This document shows positions 8,824-17,222 of a stretch of DNA of 64,000 nucleotides, in pieces. Both the position numbers and the translations under genes were made by a program. How positions within the stretch are numbered: the first letter of the stretch is position 1; each line of letters begins with the position of its first letter. The notes under the pieces were generated by a model, which was not told the origin of the DNA, did no database searches, and saw nothing but the letters and a program-made list of their open reading frames with translations. The DNA is from an uncultured Propionibacteriaceae bacterium (lineage in GTDB: Bacteria; Actinomycetota; Actinomycetes; Propionibacteriales; Propionibacteriaceae), in NCBI GenBank assembly GCA_937965785.1, contig CALCKT010000040.1, positions 19,191 through 83,190 of the forward strand. Direction: 5' to 3'.

Positions 8824-9051
8824 TCATACCTCCTGGGTCAACATGGTAAGAGGTTTCTTTGACAGGGCGCGTGGCGACGGAGGGCGTCTCAGGGAACCAC
8901 AAGAATCGCACGGGGTCGGACAGGCGTCCGCCGGGCGCGGGAACACCGGCCTGCGGGCTCGACGTCGCGGCAAGAGAGGTCGCTTGTCGAAGGTGACCCG
9001 GGAGGGTAGTCGTACCCGGGAGGACGCGACGAGCGGAGCCTGAGCCCCGAG

Positions 9052-9082
9052 TTGCGCTCCCCGCGTGCAGTCGTGCTAGAGT
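9052..9082 (+). promoter_or_regulatory. Likely promoter of tRNA-Leu
   Basis: TTGCGC at 9052-9057 and TAGAGT at 9077-9082 form weak -35 and -10 boxes with a 19-nt spacer, ending 12 bases before the tRNA. Position supports the call more than the match does. Confidence 0.4.
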
Positions 9083-9094
9083 TCGTCCCCGGAC

Positions 9095-9177
9095 GCGCGA
9101 GTGGCGGAATGGTAGACGCGCTGGCTTCAGGTGCCAGTGCCCGCAAGGGCGTGGAGGTTCAACTCCTCTCTCGCGCA
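9095..9177 (+). tRNA. tRNA-Leu(CAG)
   Basis: The 83-nt sequence folds into a class II tRNA. The acceptor arms are GCGCGAG (9095-9101) and CTCGCGC (9170-9176) with discriminator A. The anticodon stem is CTGGC/GCCAG around the loop TTCAGGT, with anticodon CAG at 9128-9130. A long variable arm (TGCCCGCAAGGGCG) and the T-loop GTTCAACTC follow. The CCA end is not encoded. It reads CUG, the main leucine codon in such a GC-rich genome. Confidence 0.97.
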
Positions 9178-9370
9178 CGGATCGGTCCCCGTCTCATCAG
9201 AGGCGGGGACGATTGCTTTCGGGGCAGAAACCTGCACGAAAGAGCGGACCGTGACCAGCATCGAGGACAGCAAACCGTGCATGCCGTCGCCCTGACCGTG
9301 TCGAAACCGTGACCCCACCCGTGCACGAATCGCGTATCAGGGCGGGGGTGTCGTGTTGGGGAACTACCGC

Positions 9371-9467
9371 CCCTCCTCCTGGGCACGAATCGCGGGAGAA
9401 AAACGGTTCAACGTCGGGTGGCGACGTTGAACCGTCGAACCTCCGCGAGTCGTGCCCAGGAGGAGGG
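9371..9467. repeat. Long palindrome, copy B
   Basis: Arms of 46 nt (9371-9416 and 9422-9467) surround a 5-nt loop GGTGG. The outermost 20 positions pair almost perfectly, and so does the core CGGTTCAACGTCG; a few central positions do not. The core and loop match copy A at 1345-1421, while the outer arms differ in sequence but still pair. It fills much of the 423-bp gap between the tRNA and the antiporter gene. A half-site resembling the outer arm (CACGAATCGCG) occurs near 9323. Confidence 0.65.
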
Positions 9468-9490
9468 CGTTCATGTGCTGGCGCAACCGG

Positions 9491-9600
9491 GTTCAAAGAG
9501 TGATCTCGACTCAACCAGTTTCGGGGGCTCCGCCGTTGCCGATGAGAACGCCAAGGAGCAGTTCAAAGAGCGATCCCGACTCAACCAGTTTCGGGGGTCC
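9491..9600. repeat. 40-bp direct repeat
   Basis: Near-identical 40-bp sequences at 9491-9530 and 9561-9600, starting GTTCAAAGAG and ending CAGTTTCGGGGG plus 3 bases, lie 70 bp apart and differ at a few positions. Each contains CTCAACC, the reverse complement of part of the dispersed element described at 1063. The second copy abuts the stop codon of the antiporter gene. Confidence 0.6.
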
Positions 9601-11118
9601 TCAGTCGCCGTCGAGCAGTCGACGGCGATTCCGGCCCGAAGCCACCCAGCGCGCCAGCGGGCCGTGTTCGTTTATGAGCATCAACCGACCCTGGACGCGT
9701 TCGACCAGTCCGGATTCGACGGCCAGCAGCAGCTCGTCGCGACCCTGAAGACGCATTGTTCTGTCGGGGATGAGGATCTTCTTGTCGCGGATGATCATGG
9801 AGACCACTGCTCCGCGGGGAAGTCGCAGGTCGTTCACCCACATTCCCACCAGACGGCCCGTTTCCGGGACCTGGAACTGCACCAGCGAGGCGTTGATGCC
9901 CTCGAGCGGGGAGGAATCGAACTGCAATTCCCGGGGGGAGATCTGTTCCAGCACCCCGGCCCACGGGGCCAGTTTCGGCAGCAGCGGGCCCTGCACGAGG
10001 GTGAACGTCACCACCAGCAGGAAGATGACGTGGAACATGTGCGAGGCGCCCGGCAGGTCGTGCGTCAGCGGGATTGTCGCCAGCATGATGGGCAACGCGC
10101 CACGCATCCCCGCCCAGGAGATGAACAGCTGGGTCCTCAGCTTCTCCCGGAACGGCGTCAGGCAGGCGAATACGGAGATCGGGCGGGCGACGAACGTCAA
10201 CGCCGACCCGATCACCAGCGCCGGGACGATCGCCTCCGGCAGCTGGCTGGGGGAGGCCAGCAGCCCCAGCATCACGAACAAACCGATCTGCGCCAACCAG
10301 CCCACCGACTCCGTGAAACCCTCCGTCGTCGAGTGGTGGGGGAGGGCCTGGTTGCCGAGCCACAGACCTGCGATATAGGCGGCCAGCAGCTCCGAACCGC
10401 CCGCGACCCCGGCGACGGAGTAGGCGGTCAGCGCGATCGCGAGGGTTGCGAGGGGGTACAGGCCTGCGCTCGGCAGGGAGATGCGGTGCAGGAAAGCCTG
10501 CCCCACCATCGCCACCGCCGCCCCGATGAGGGCACCCGCGGTCAACTGGAAGAGTCCGTTCGCGATCATTCCCGTCACCGACATCTGGTTCCAGGCGTCG
10601 GAGACCACGACGGTGACGATGATGATCGCGGGCGGGTCGTTGAAACCGGATTCGCCCTCCAGGGTGGTGCGCACCTTCGACTTCAGGGGCAGGCGGCGCA
10701 GGATCGCGAACACGGCGGCGGCATCCGTCGACGAAACCATTGCCGCCATCAGGATCCCGGTGCGCAGGTCCACGCCCAGCACCAACATCGCGATGGACGA
10801 GGCCACCGCCACCGAGACCAGCACCCCGACGGTCCCGAGCAGCCCGGCCCGGGAGGCCACCGGTCTGAACTCCGCCCAGCGGGTGGTGAACCCGCCGTCG
10901 AACAGCAGCAGCCCCACCAGTAGCGCGGAGATGTTGTAGGCCAGCTGGGCGTCGTCGAACCGGATCCCGAGGCCCGCCTCGCCGATCCCCAGACCGATGC
11001 CGAGGTACAGCAGCAAACCGGGCATGGAACTGCGCGACGAGATCCGCACCGCCGCGACACCCGCCAGCAGCACCCCACAGACGATCAGGACCACCATGTC
11101 CATGTCGTGATGGCTCAT
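9601..11118 (-). CDS. CPA-type potassium (or sodium)/proton antiporter
   Basis: A 505-aa membrane antiporter of the CvrA/NhaP2 type. About 12 hydrophobic segments fill residues 5-390, including the core motifs DGGFTTRW (about residue 74) and GESGFNDPPA (about 160), where conserved acidic residues bind cations. The C-terminal 120 residues (from about PRELQFDSS) form a soluble TrkA-C-like regulatory domain. Such proteins expel potassium or sodium in exchange for protons and help control pH and turgor. It stands alone between the palindrome region and the ABC exporter operon. Confidence 0.85.
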   Translation of the reverse strand: MSHHDMDMVVLIVCGVLLAGVAAVRISSRSSMPGLLLYLGIGLGIGEAGLGIRFDDAQLAYNISALLVGLLLFDGGFTTRWAEFRPVASRAGLLGTVGVLVSVAVASSIAMLVLGVDLRTGILMAAMVSSTDAAAVFAILRRLPLKSKVRTTLEGESGFNDPPAIIIVTVVVSDAWNQMSVTGMIANGLFQLTAGALIGAAVAMVGQAFLHRISLPSAGLYPLATLAIALTAYSVAGVAGGSELLAAYIAGLWLGNQALPHHSTTEGFTESVGWLAQIGLFVMLGLLASPSQLPEAIVPALVIGSALTFVARPISVFACLTPFREKLRTQLFISWAGMRGALPIMLATIPLTHDLPGASHMFHVIFLLVVTFTLVQGPLLPKLAPWAGVLEQISPRELQFDSSPLEGINASLVQFQVPETGRLVGMWVNDLRLPRGAVVSMIIRDKKILIPDRTMRLQGRDELLLAVESGLVERVQGRLMLINEHGPLARWVASGRNRRRLLDGD

Positions 11119-11238
11119 GGTGCATCCTTCCTCATCCTGCGGACATTATCCCGGGTTTCGCCTCGCCAAGGCCAGAGGAGATGCGGATTCCCCGCGACCT
11201 GATGACCGAGCAGGGTGAGGGTCTCCAACCCTGAACTT

Positions 11239-11278
11239 GGTTGAGCCAGCTCGCTGGTTCTCGCGGATCGGCTCAACC
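11239..11278. repeat. Dispersed element, symmetric variant
   Basis: GGTTGAGCC at 11239-11247 and its exact reverse complement GGCTCAACC at 11270-11278 bound a 22-nt middle. Unlike the other copies it is bounded by the same half-site on both sides. It lies between the antiporter and ABC exporter genes. Confidence 0.55.
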
Positions 11279-11336
11279 GGCTTCGAAAAACCTCCGCCAC
11301 GAGATGGCTCAATCGGCTTTGGGTTGGTGCGACCTC

Positions 11337-13331
11337 TCAGGGGGTGGCGACCTCCTCGATGGGTGCGTTGAACTGCGACTGGTACAGGTCGTGGTAGCGA
11401 CCCCTGGCCGCCAGCAGGTCGTGGTGGGTGCCCTGCTCGACGATGGCGCCGTCGTCCATGACGAGGATCAGGTCGGCGTCGCGGATGGTGGACAGGCGGT
11501 GGGCGATCACGAAAGACGTGCGACCACTGCGCAGCGCCGCCATCGCCTTTTGCAGCAGCAGTTCGGTGCGGGTGTCGACCGACGAGGTGGCCTCGTCGAG
11601 GATCAGCAGTTCCGGTTCCGACAGGAACGCCCGCGCGATGGTGATGAGCTGTTTCTCACCCGCGGAGACGTTGTTGCCCTCCTCGTCGATGACGGTGTCG
11701 TAGCCGTCGGGCAGGGAGTGGACGAAACGATCCACGAACGCCGCCTTCGCCGCGGCCAGGATCTCCTCCTGCGTGGCGCCCTCCTTGCCGTAGGCGATGT
11801 TGTCGCGGATGGTGCCGCCGAACAGCCACGTGTCCTGCAACACCATGCCCATGTTGTTGCGCAACGCCCCACGGTCCACCGTCGCGATGTCCGTCCCGTC
11901 TAGGAGGATGCGACCGGAGTTCAGGTCGTAGAAACGCATCAGCAGGTTCACCAGCGTGGTCTTGCCCGCGCCGGTGGGCCCGACGATCGCGACCGTCTGG
12001 CCGGGTTTCGCCTCCAGGTTGAGGTGTTCGATGAGGGGACGATCCGGGTTGTAGGAGAAGGTGACGTCCTCGAAGACGACGTGCCCGCCCTCGGCGGTCA
12101 GGTCGCGGTCCGGCTCCGGCGACATCTCATCGGCGTCGAGCAGCTCGAAGACCCGTTCCGCGGAGGCCACCCCCGACTGCAGCAGGTTCATCATGGACGC
12201 GAGCTGCGTCAGTGGCTGCGTGAACTGGCGCGAGTACTGGATGAATGCCTGCACGTCGCCGATGTTCATCTGCCCCGTGGCCACCTGGAGGCCACCGAAG
12301 ACCGCGACGATGACGTAGTTGAGGTTGCCGACCAGGAACATCACGGGCATGAGGATCCCGGATAGGAACTGCGCCCCGAACGACGACCTGAACAGTTCCT
12401 CGTTGCGGGTGTGGAAGGTGTCCTCCACCTCCGACTTGCGGCCGAACACCTTCACCAGGGAATGGCCGGTATAGGCCTCCTCGATCTCCGAGTTCAGCTC
12501 GCCCGTGGACTTCCACATGTCGGCGAATCGTTTCTGGGAGCGGCGCATGATCAACGGCACGATCAGCATCGACAGCGGGATCGAGACCAGCGTGACCAGC
12601 GCCAGCGGCCACGAGATCCACATCATGATGATCACCACCCCGACCACCGTCAGCAGCGAGTTGATGAGCTGCGGCAGGGTCTGCATCAGGGTCTGGGAGA
12701 TGTTGTCGATGTCGTTGGTGACGCGGGAGAGCAGCTCGCCGCGCGGCTGCCCGTCGAAGTACGACAGGGGCAGGCGCTGCAGCTTGGCCTCCACGTCGCT
12801 GCGCATCCGCCGCACCGACTTCTGGGCCGCGCCGATCAGCAGCCAGTTCGAGACGTAGGTGGCGACGGCGGAGACGACGTAGAGCAGCAGCACCAGAGCC
12901 AGCACCGACCCGATGGCGCCGAAGTCGATGCCCTGGCCGGGTGTGAAGTCGACGCGTTGCAGCATCTCGACGAGGGTGTCGTTCCCGCCGCCGCGGACAG
13001 CTTCGATGGCCTGTTCCTTCGTGACCCCCGCGGGCATGTTCTTGCCGACGATCCCGGCCAGCAGCAGGTCGGTGGCCGCCCCCAGGATTTTCGGGCCGAG
13101 GGTGGACATCACGACGGCGCTGACGGACAGCACCAGCGCGACCGCCACCGCGATCCGATGCGGTTTCATGATCCCGAGCAGGCGTCTCAGCGACGGCAGG
13201 AAGGCGACCGCGGTCTCCCCGGAGCCGCTGGGTCCGCCGGGCCCGAAGCTGATCTTCCCCGGGCCGTGTGCGGGACGTTTGTTGGCCGCGGGTTTGGTGG
13301 CGGCCCCGGTGTTTCCGGTGGTGGTGCTCAT
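11337..13331 (-). CDS. Heterodimeric ABC exporter, second half-transporter
   Basis: A 664-aa fusion of a six-helix membrane domain (about residues 60-400) and an ATPase domain. Walker A is GPTGAGKTT, the signature region is NVSAGEKQL (a variant of LSGGQ), and Walker B is LLILDEATSSVD, with the H-loop in IAHRLST. A glycine/alanine-rich N-terminal tail precedes the first helix. Its start overlaps the stop of the other half-transporter (ATGA), as is normal for heterodimeric exporters of the multidrug/lipid type. The TetR gene and operator at the head of the operon suggest ligand-induced export of a toxic compound. Substrate unknown. Confidence 0.9.
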   Translation of the reverse strand: MSTTTGNTGAATKPAANKRPAHGPGKISFGPGGPSGSGETAVAFLPSLRRLLGIMKPHRIAVAVALVLSVSAVVMSTLGPKILGAATDLLLAGIVGKNMPAGVTKEQAIEAVRGGGNDTLVEMLQRVDFTPGQGIDFGAIGSVLALVLLLYVVSAVATYVSNWLLIGAAQKSVRRMRSDVEAKLQRLPLSYFDGQPRGELLSRVTNDIDNISQTLMQTLPQLINSLLTVVGVVIIMMWISWPLALVTLVSIPLSMLIVPLIMRRSQKRFADMWKSTGELNSEIEEAYTGHSLVKVFGRKSEVEDTFHTRNEELFRSSFGAQFLSGILMPVMFLVGNLNYVIVAVFGGLQVATGQMNIGDVQAFIQYSRQFTQPLTQLASMMNLLQSGVASAERVFELLDADEMSPEPDRDLTAEGGHVVFEDVTFSYNPDRPLIEHLNLEAKPGQTVAIVGPTGAGKTTLVNLLMRFYDLNSGRILLDGTDIATVDRGALRNNMGMVLQDTWLFGGTIRDNIAYGKEGATQEEILAAAKAAFVDRFVHSLPDGYDTVIDEEGNNVSAGEKQLITIARAFLSEPELLILDEATSSVDTRTELLLQKAMAALRSGRTSFVIAHRLSTIRDADLILVMDDGAIVEQGTHHDLLAARGRYHDLYQSQFNAPIEEVATP

Positions 13332-15073
13332 GCCTGGGCCTCCTCGGCGCTCAGCTGGCTGTCGACGATCTCCTGATAGGTGGCGTTGCTCGCCAGCAGT
13401 TCATCGTGGGTGCCGCGACCCACGATGCGGCCGTGCTCCAGCACGAGGATCTCGTCGGCGCCCCGGATGGTGGCGACGCGCTGGGCGACGATCAGAGTGG
13501 CGCGGTCCGCCGTCGCCGGGGCCAGGGCGGCCCGCAGCCGGGCGTCGGTGGCGACGTCGAGGGCGGAGAAGGAATCGTCGAAGACGTAGACGGCGGGTTC
13601 CTTCACCAGCGCCCGCGCGATGGACAGGCGCTGTCGCTGCCCGCCCGAGACGTTCGTGCCGCCCTGCGAGATGTGGGCGGCGAGACCGCCGTCGAGTTTC
13701 TCGACGAAATCGGCGGCCTGGGCGATCCGCAACGCCTCCCACATCTGTTCCGGTGTGGCGTCGGGGCGCCCGTAGAGCAGGTTGGAGGCCACCGTCCCGG
13801 AGAACAGATAGGGCTTCTGCGGCACCAGCCCGATCCGCGACCACAGGGCGTCGGGGTCGAGGTGGCGCACGTCGACGCCGTCCACCAGCACCTCGCCGCC
13901 GCTGACGTCGTACAGGCGGGGGATCAGGTTCACCAGGGTGGACTTGCCCGATCCCGTCGACCCGATGATCGCGGTGGTGCGGCCCGGGGCCAGGGTGAAC
14001 GACACGTTCGCCAGCACCGGATCCTCCGCACCCGGGTAGGTGAAGGTGACGTCACGGAATTCGACGACACCCGTCAGCTCCTGCGGGGAGACCGGGTCGG
14101 TGGGGGGAGCCACCGTGGGTTCGGTGTCCAGCACCTCCAGGATGCGGTCCGCGGACACCGCGGAACGCGGCGCCAGGAACAGCAGCATCGTCGACATCAT
14201 CACCGAGATGAGGATCTGGATCAGGTAGTTCAGGAAGGCGGTCATCTGGCCGATCTGGATGTCACCGGAGTCGATGCGGAAGGCGCCGAACCAGATCACC
14301 GCCACCGATGAGATGTTCACCATGAACATGGCGATCGGGAACAGCAGCACCATCCAGCGGGAGGCACGCAGCGTGACGGAGTAGACATCCTCGTTGGCAC
14401 CCTCGAAGCGCCTCGACTCGTGGTCCTCGCGAATGAAGGCGCGGATCACCCGGATACCGCTGATCTGTTCGCGCAGCACCCGGTTCAGGTTGTCGAGGTT
14501 GGTCTGCATCCGCTGGAACAGGGGAGAGACGAAGATCACCAGCAGCGCGATCGTCACGCCCAGCACGGCGACGCTGACCGCGATGATCCACGACAGCCCG
14601 AAGTCCTCGCGCACCGCCATGATGAAACCGCCGACCATCATGATGGGGGCGCCGACGATGATGGTCAGGGTGGTCTGGACGATCGTCTGCACCTGCAGGA
14701 CGTCGTTGGTGTTGCGGGTCAGCAGCGACGAGGCCCCGAAGTCGCGCACCTCGCGGGTGGAGAACGACAGGGCGCGGTCGAAGATGGCGGCCCTGAGGTC
14801 GCGGCCCAGCGACATGGCGGTGAGGGCGCCGAACCAGGTGGCGCCGATCTGCCCCGCCGCCTGCACCAGGGAGAACAGCAGCATCAGGGCGCCGCTGCGC
14901 CAGATCAGGCCGGTGTCGCCCTTGACGACGCCGTCGTCGATGATCTGCGCGTTCAGGTTCGGCAGGTACAGCGACATGGTGGTCGCCAGCACCTGGAGAA
15001 CCAGGACGGCCAGCAGTTCTCTCCAGTACGGCTTCAGATGCGTGAATATCAGCCGGTTGAGTCGTGCGATCAC
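13328..15073 (-). CDS. Heterodimeric ABC exporter, first half-transporter
   Basis: A membrane-ATPase fusion of 581 aa, starting at the GTG at 15073 (VIARLNRLIFTHLKPYW). This start overlaps the TetR stop as GTGA, with AGGAGG about 10 bases upstream; a longer frame upstream only shadows the regulator. The ATPase domain has Walker A GSTGSGKST, signature NVSGGQRQR and, in place of the usual DE, the Walker B sequence VYVFDDSFSALD with Asp at the catalytic Glu position. The H-loop reads VAQRVAT without the normal His. These substitutions mark the degenerate site of asymmetric heterodimers. The partner at 11337-13331 carries the canonical residues. Confidence 0.9.
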   Translation of the reverse strand: MIARLNRLIFTHLKPYWRELLAVLVLQVLATTMSLYLPNLNAQIIDDGVVKGDTGLIWRSGALMLLFSLVQAAGQIGATWFGALTAMSLGRDLRAAIFDRALSFSTREVRDFGASSLLTRNTNDVLQVQTIVQTTLTIIVGAPIMMVGGFIMAVREDFGLSWIIAVSVAVLGVTIALLVIFVSPLFQRMQTNLDNLNRVLREQISGIRVIRAFIREDHESRRFEGANEDVYSVTLRASRWMVLLFPIAMFMVNISSVAVIWFGAFRIDSGDIQIGQMTAFLNYLIQILISVMMSTMLLFLAPRSAVSADRILEVLDTEPTVAPPTDPVSPQELTGVVEFRDVTFTYPGAEDPVLANVSFTLAPGRTTAIIGSTGSGKSTLVNLIPRLYDVSGGEVLVDGVDVRHLDPDALWSRIGLVPQKPYLFSGTVASNLLYGRPDATPEQMWEALRIAQAADFVEKLDGGLAAHISQGGTNVSGGQRQRLSIARALVKEPAVYVFDDSFSALDVATDARLRAALAPATADRATLIVAQRVATIRGADEILVLEHGRIVGRGTHDELLASNATYQEIVDSQLSAEEAQA

Positions 15074-15657
15074 AGGGACTGCCTCCTGCGGGCCCCGTCG
15101 AGGGCCAGGCGGGCCAGGGAAGCGGGGCACAACTTGGCTTCGGGACACCTGCCGTGCGCGTACCCCATCGCCAGGGTGACGACGAGATGGGCGAAGTCCT
15201 TGACCGGGATGGTCAGCTCGGCCTCGTGCGGGGCCAGGCGGTCACGTATCCAGCCCGCGATGTCACGGACCCGGGCCTCCCACAGCTCCATGATCCGGAA
15301 CCGGATCTCGTCCTGGTCGCCGCCCCGGTGCGGTCGGGGGATGAAACGCCCGAAGGTGGTGACGTAGTCGGCGGCGGTGGACAGACACACCTCGGTGGTC
15401 TCGTCGACGGTCGTGGTGGCGGGGGTCGCGGAGAAGATGTCGGCGAGCCGTTCGGGGGAGAGGTGGTCGGCGATGGTGGCGGCGATCAGGTCGCGGCGGG
15501 TCGGGAACACCCTGAACAGGGTTCCCTCGGCCACCTGGGCGGCCTCCGCCACCTGCCGGGTGGTCACCTCCGGGCCGTGGTCGAGGATCAGCTGGCGGGT
15601 CGCGGCAATCAGCGACGCCCTTCGTTCAGCGGGCGGAAGAGGTCGGGCACGGGTCAT
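15070..15657 (-). CDS. TetR-family repressor of the ABC exporter
   Basis: A 195-aa regulator. The N-terminal helix-turn-helix is clear (TTRQVAEAAQVAEGTLFRVFPTR split over about residues 31-53), followed by an all-helical ligand-binding part. The ATG at 15657 is chosen because the next in-frame start upstream lies within the operator palindrome. It is the first gene of an operon with the two exporter halves, and the operator directly before it implies that it represses itself and them until a substrate binds. Confidence 0.9.
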   Translation of the reverse strand: MTRARPLPPAERRASLIAATRQLILDHGPEVTTRQVAEAAQVAEGTLFRVFPTRRDLIAATIADHLSPERLADIFSATPATTTVDETTEVCLSTAADYVTTFGRFIPRPHRGGDQDEIRFRIMELWEARVRDIAGWIRDRLAPHEAELTIPVKDFAHLVVTLAMGYAHGRCPEAKLCPASLARLALDGARRRQSL

Positions 15658-15673
15658 CACGACGCACCAGTGT

Positions 15674-15693
15674 ATGAGTGAGTACTCACTCAT
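15674..15693. promoter_or_regulatory. Perfect 20-bp TetR operator
   Basis: ATGAGTGAGTACTCACTCAT is its own reverse complement. It lies 17 bp upstream of the regulator start codon. TGAGTGAGTACTCACTCA-type palindromes are typical operators of actinobacterial TetR repressors of this class. Confidence 0.8.
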
Positions 15694-15920
15694 TCAAGGT
15701 GGGGTAGGGCCGATGAAGCGGCGGTCTTGCTGGTCCGCGAATCACGAGGAGCGTTGCTGGGTGAAGCACATGCTCGGCAAGAACCGTGATCAAAGCGCAG
15801 CGAAGAGCATCCCGGGGATGGTTCTTGTTTGCTGCCTGAGGGCGGCGTGTTTTTGAGACTAATTTGCGGGTCGCACATCCATCTTCGAAAGCCTTGGCTG
15901 GGGCAAATGAATAGAGTTCG

Positions 15921-16757
15921 TTATTGTTTGCCAGTAAAAATCAGGTCTGCCGGTAGGTGGTGAATGCGATCACTCACGTGCAAGCCGCTTTGGTGGCCGT
16001 TTTCTTTGTTGGCCTGATAAATTTGGAGGGCTTTGAGGCGTTCTCCGAATCGAATTTGCAGGTCTGCATATTCCGGCGAAACATTCACATTCTCTGTATA
16101 TTCTTGGCAGTAGGTCCAGCAGGCAAGCGGGAACACTAGGGCGGATGTGATCACATCCGCGAGCTGCAGTGCTACGTGAGTGTCGCTGTGCCCGAACACC
16201 GGGGCCTCCATCAGGTGGGGAAACAGGCTTCCGCCGGTGCGGTATCGGCGTGTGGTGATCTGGTGTACGTTCCCTGCGTTCTTGGATTTGGTTCTGGAGT
16301 CGAGGATCATCAGGCCGCTGGTAGAGTTTGCTGCGAGCTGGTTTTCAAAACTTCTTGCCAGGTGCGCGACTCCTTGCTGATACAGATGCTCTGGAATCAA
16401 TGGGTGGCCGGATTTTTTGATCCAGATCTCGCCGAATATTCTGGAACGAGTGCGCTCCAATAATGATAGCGTCATGTCTATGAAACCGATGGCGTTGCGC
16501 TTCTTCCTGCGAGATGTGGAACGCAATTGTTTGCGGATGGTTGCGCCCTTGTGCTCGTACTGGATGAGGTCGGTCAATCGTCGAGATTTCAACTCAGGAA
16601 AATACCTCTTCTTGGCTCTGAGGAAGTTCCATATCAACCGAGTGTGTTGCGATGATGGGATCGAGATTCCGACCAGTGCGAAAACTGGCGGCTGGTCTGG
16701 CGTGGACGGGGTGTAGGTGGTGTCATCACCAGCCTCGTCGATGTAAAGGAACCTCAT
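15921..16757 (-). CDS. DUF3800 protein beside the CRISPR locus
   Basis: A 278-aa DUF3800 protein. The family hallmark YIDEAGD is at residues 5-11, LMILDSRTKS near 150 and ALQLADVITSAL near 200. These acidic residues suggest an RNase H-like fold and nuclease-type metal site, which is an inference; no activity can be claimed. GGAG lies 8 bases before the ATG. Base composition is clearly lower in GC than the genes around it, and codons such as AAA, ATT and TTT are common, so it was probably acquired. DUF3800 genes are often found in phages and defence islands. It is divergent from cas3, with a structured gap between them. Confidence 0.8.
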   Translation of the reverse strand: MRFLYIDEAGDDTTYTPSTPDQPPVFALVGISIPSSQHTRLIWNFLRAKKRYFPELKSRRLTDLIQYEHKGATIRKQLRSTSRRKKRNAIGFIDMTLSLLERTRSRIFGEIWIKKSGHPLIPEHLYQQGVAHLARSFENQLAANSTSGLMILDSRTKSKNAGNVHQITTRRYRTGGSLFPHLMEAPVFGHSDTHVALQLADVITSALVFPLACWTYCQEYTENVNVSPEYADLQIRFGERLKALQIYQANKENGHQSGLHVSDRIHHLPADLIFTGKQ

Positions 16758-17222
16758 CCCCGTGGCTCCTTGTCAGACGAAACTCGTGACCCTCCTTGGA
16801 AGGTGGGCCACGAGTAAAGGCAACTACGTCCGTTACGGACCATAGGATTTGCGAGGCCAACGACCCCGCCCCTGCGCACGTCTGCGCAGCATCCAGTTTG
16901 CCTCGGCGCGTGTTGAGAATCAAGTGAACGTGCTGTAGGTACACGTCTTCCCTGTTCGGCAGTCGGGGTGGGTGGTGGCACCGAGGGGGACATGGCTCTC
17001 CTTTCCGTGGTCCGGGGTGGACGATGCTCTGCCAGATCTGGGTCGCAGGTACCCGCTTCTCCTTCAATGCAGCCACCCCGGACTCTTCGAGTGTACGACT
17101 TAAGAAGCGGGTAAGCAACTTCTGTTACGATCGTTCCCGTGGGGACGACCTGCCGAAAATTTTTTGGGGACTGACCGCGGTCTGGCCGTCATAGGTAGGT
17201 GGAGACAGATTGAAGGGATGCG
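16758..17222. other. Inverted-repeat-rich gap between DUF3800 and cas3
   Basis: This 465-bp gap should hold the divergent promoters but contains far more symmetry than usual. An 11-bp perfect pair lies at 17010-17020 and 17073-17083 (GTCCGGGGTGG/CCACCCCGGAC). A second lies at 17050-17060 and 17103-17113 (TACCCGCTTCT/AGAAGCGGGTA) and interlocks with the first. Simpler hairpins lie at 16782-16815, 16828-16840, 16852-16905 (with a perfect 7-bp inner hairpin at 16872-16889) and 17132-17147. A palindrome GACCGCGGTC is at 17173-17182. A T-run ends near 17165. Short minus-strand frames exist, one stopping in an ATGA overlap with the DUF3800 start, but I do not call them genes. Confidence 0.5.

Noticed and set aside
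16726..17118. Minus-strand frames upstream of DUF3800 (16726-17118 and 16754-16993, the second with AAGGAG and an ATGA overlap)
   Set aside because: Composition is biased to Pro, Arg and His, the two frames overlap each other, and the DNA is filled with inverted repeats. The overlap is noted in the region entry but not enough to call a gene.
15661..17222. Insertion sequence or integrase to explain the lower-GC island
   Set aside because: No transposase or integrase frame, terminal inverted repeats or target duplication could be found around DUF3800 and the cas operon.
16758..17222. tRNA, tmRNA or RNase P RNA in the structured gap
   Set aside because: None of the conserved sequence blocks of these RNAs could be found on either strand.
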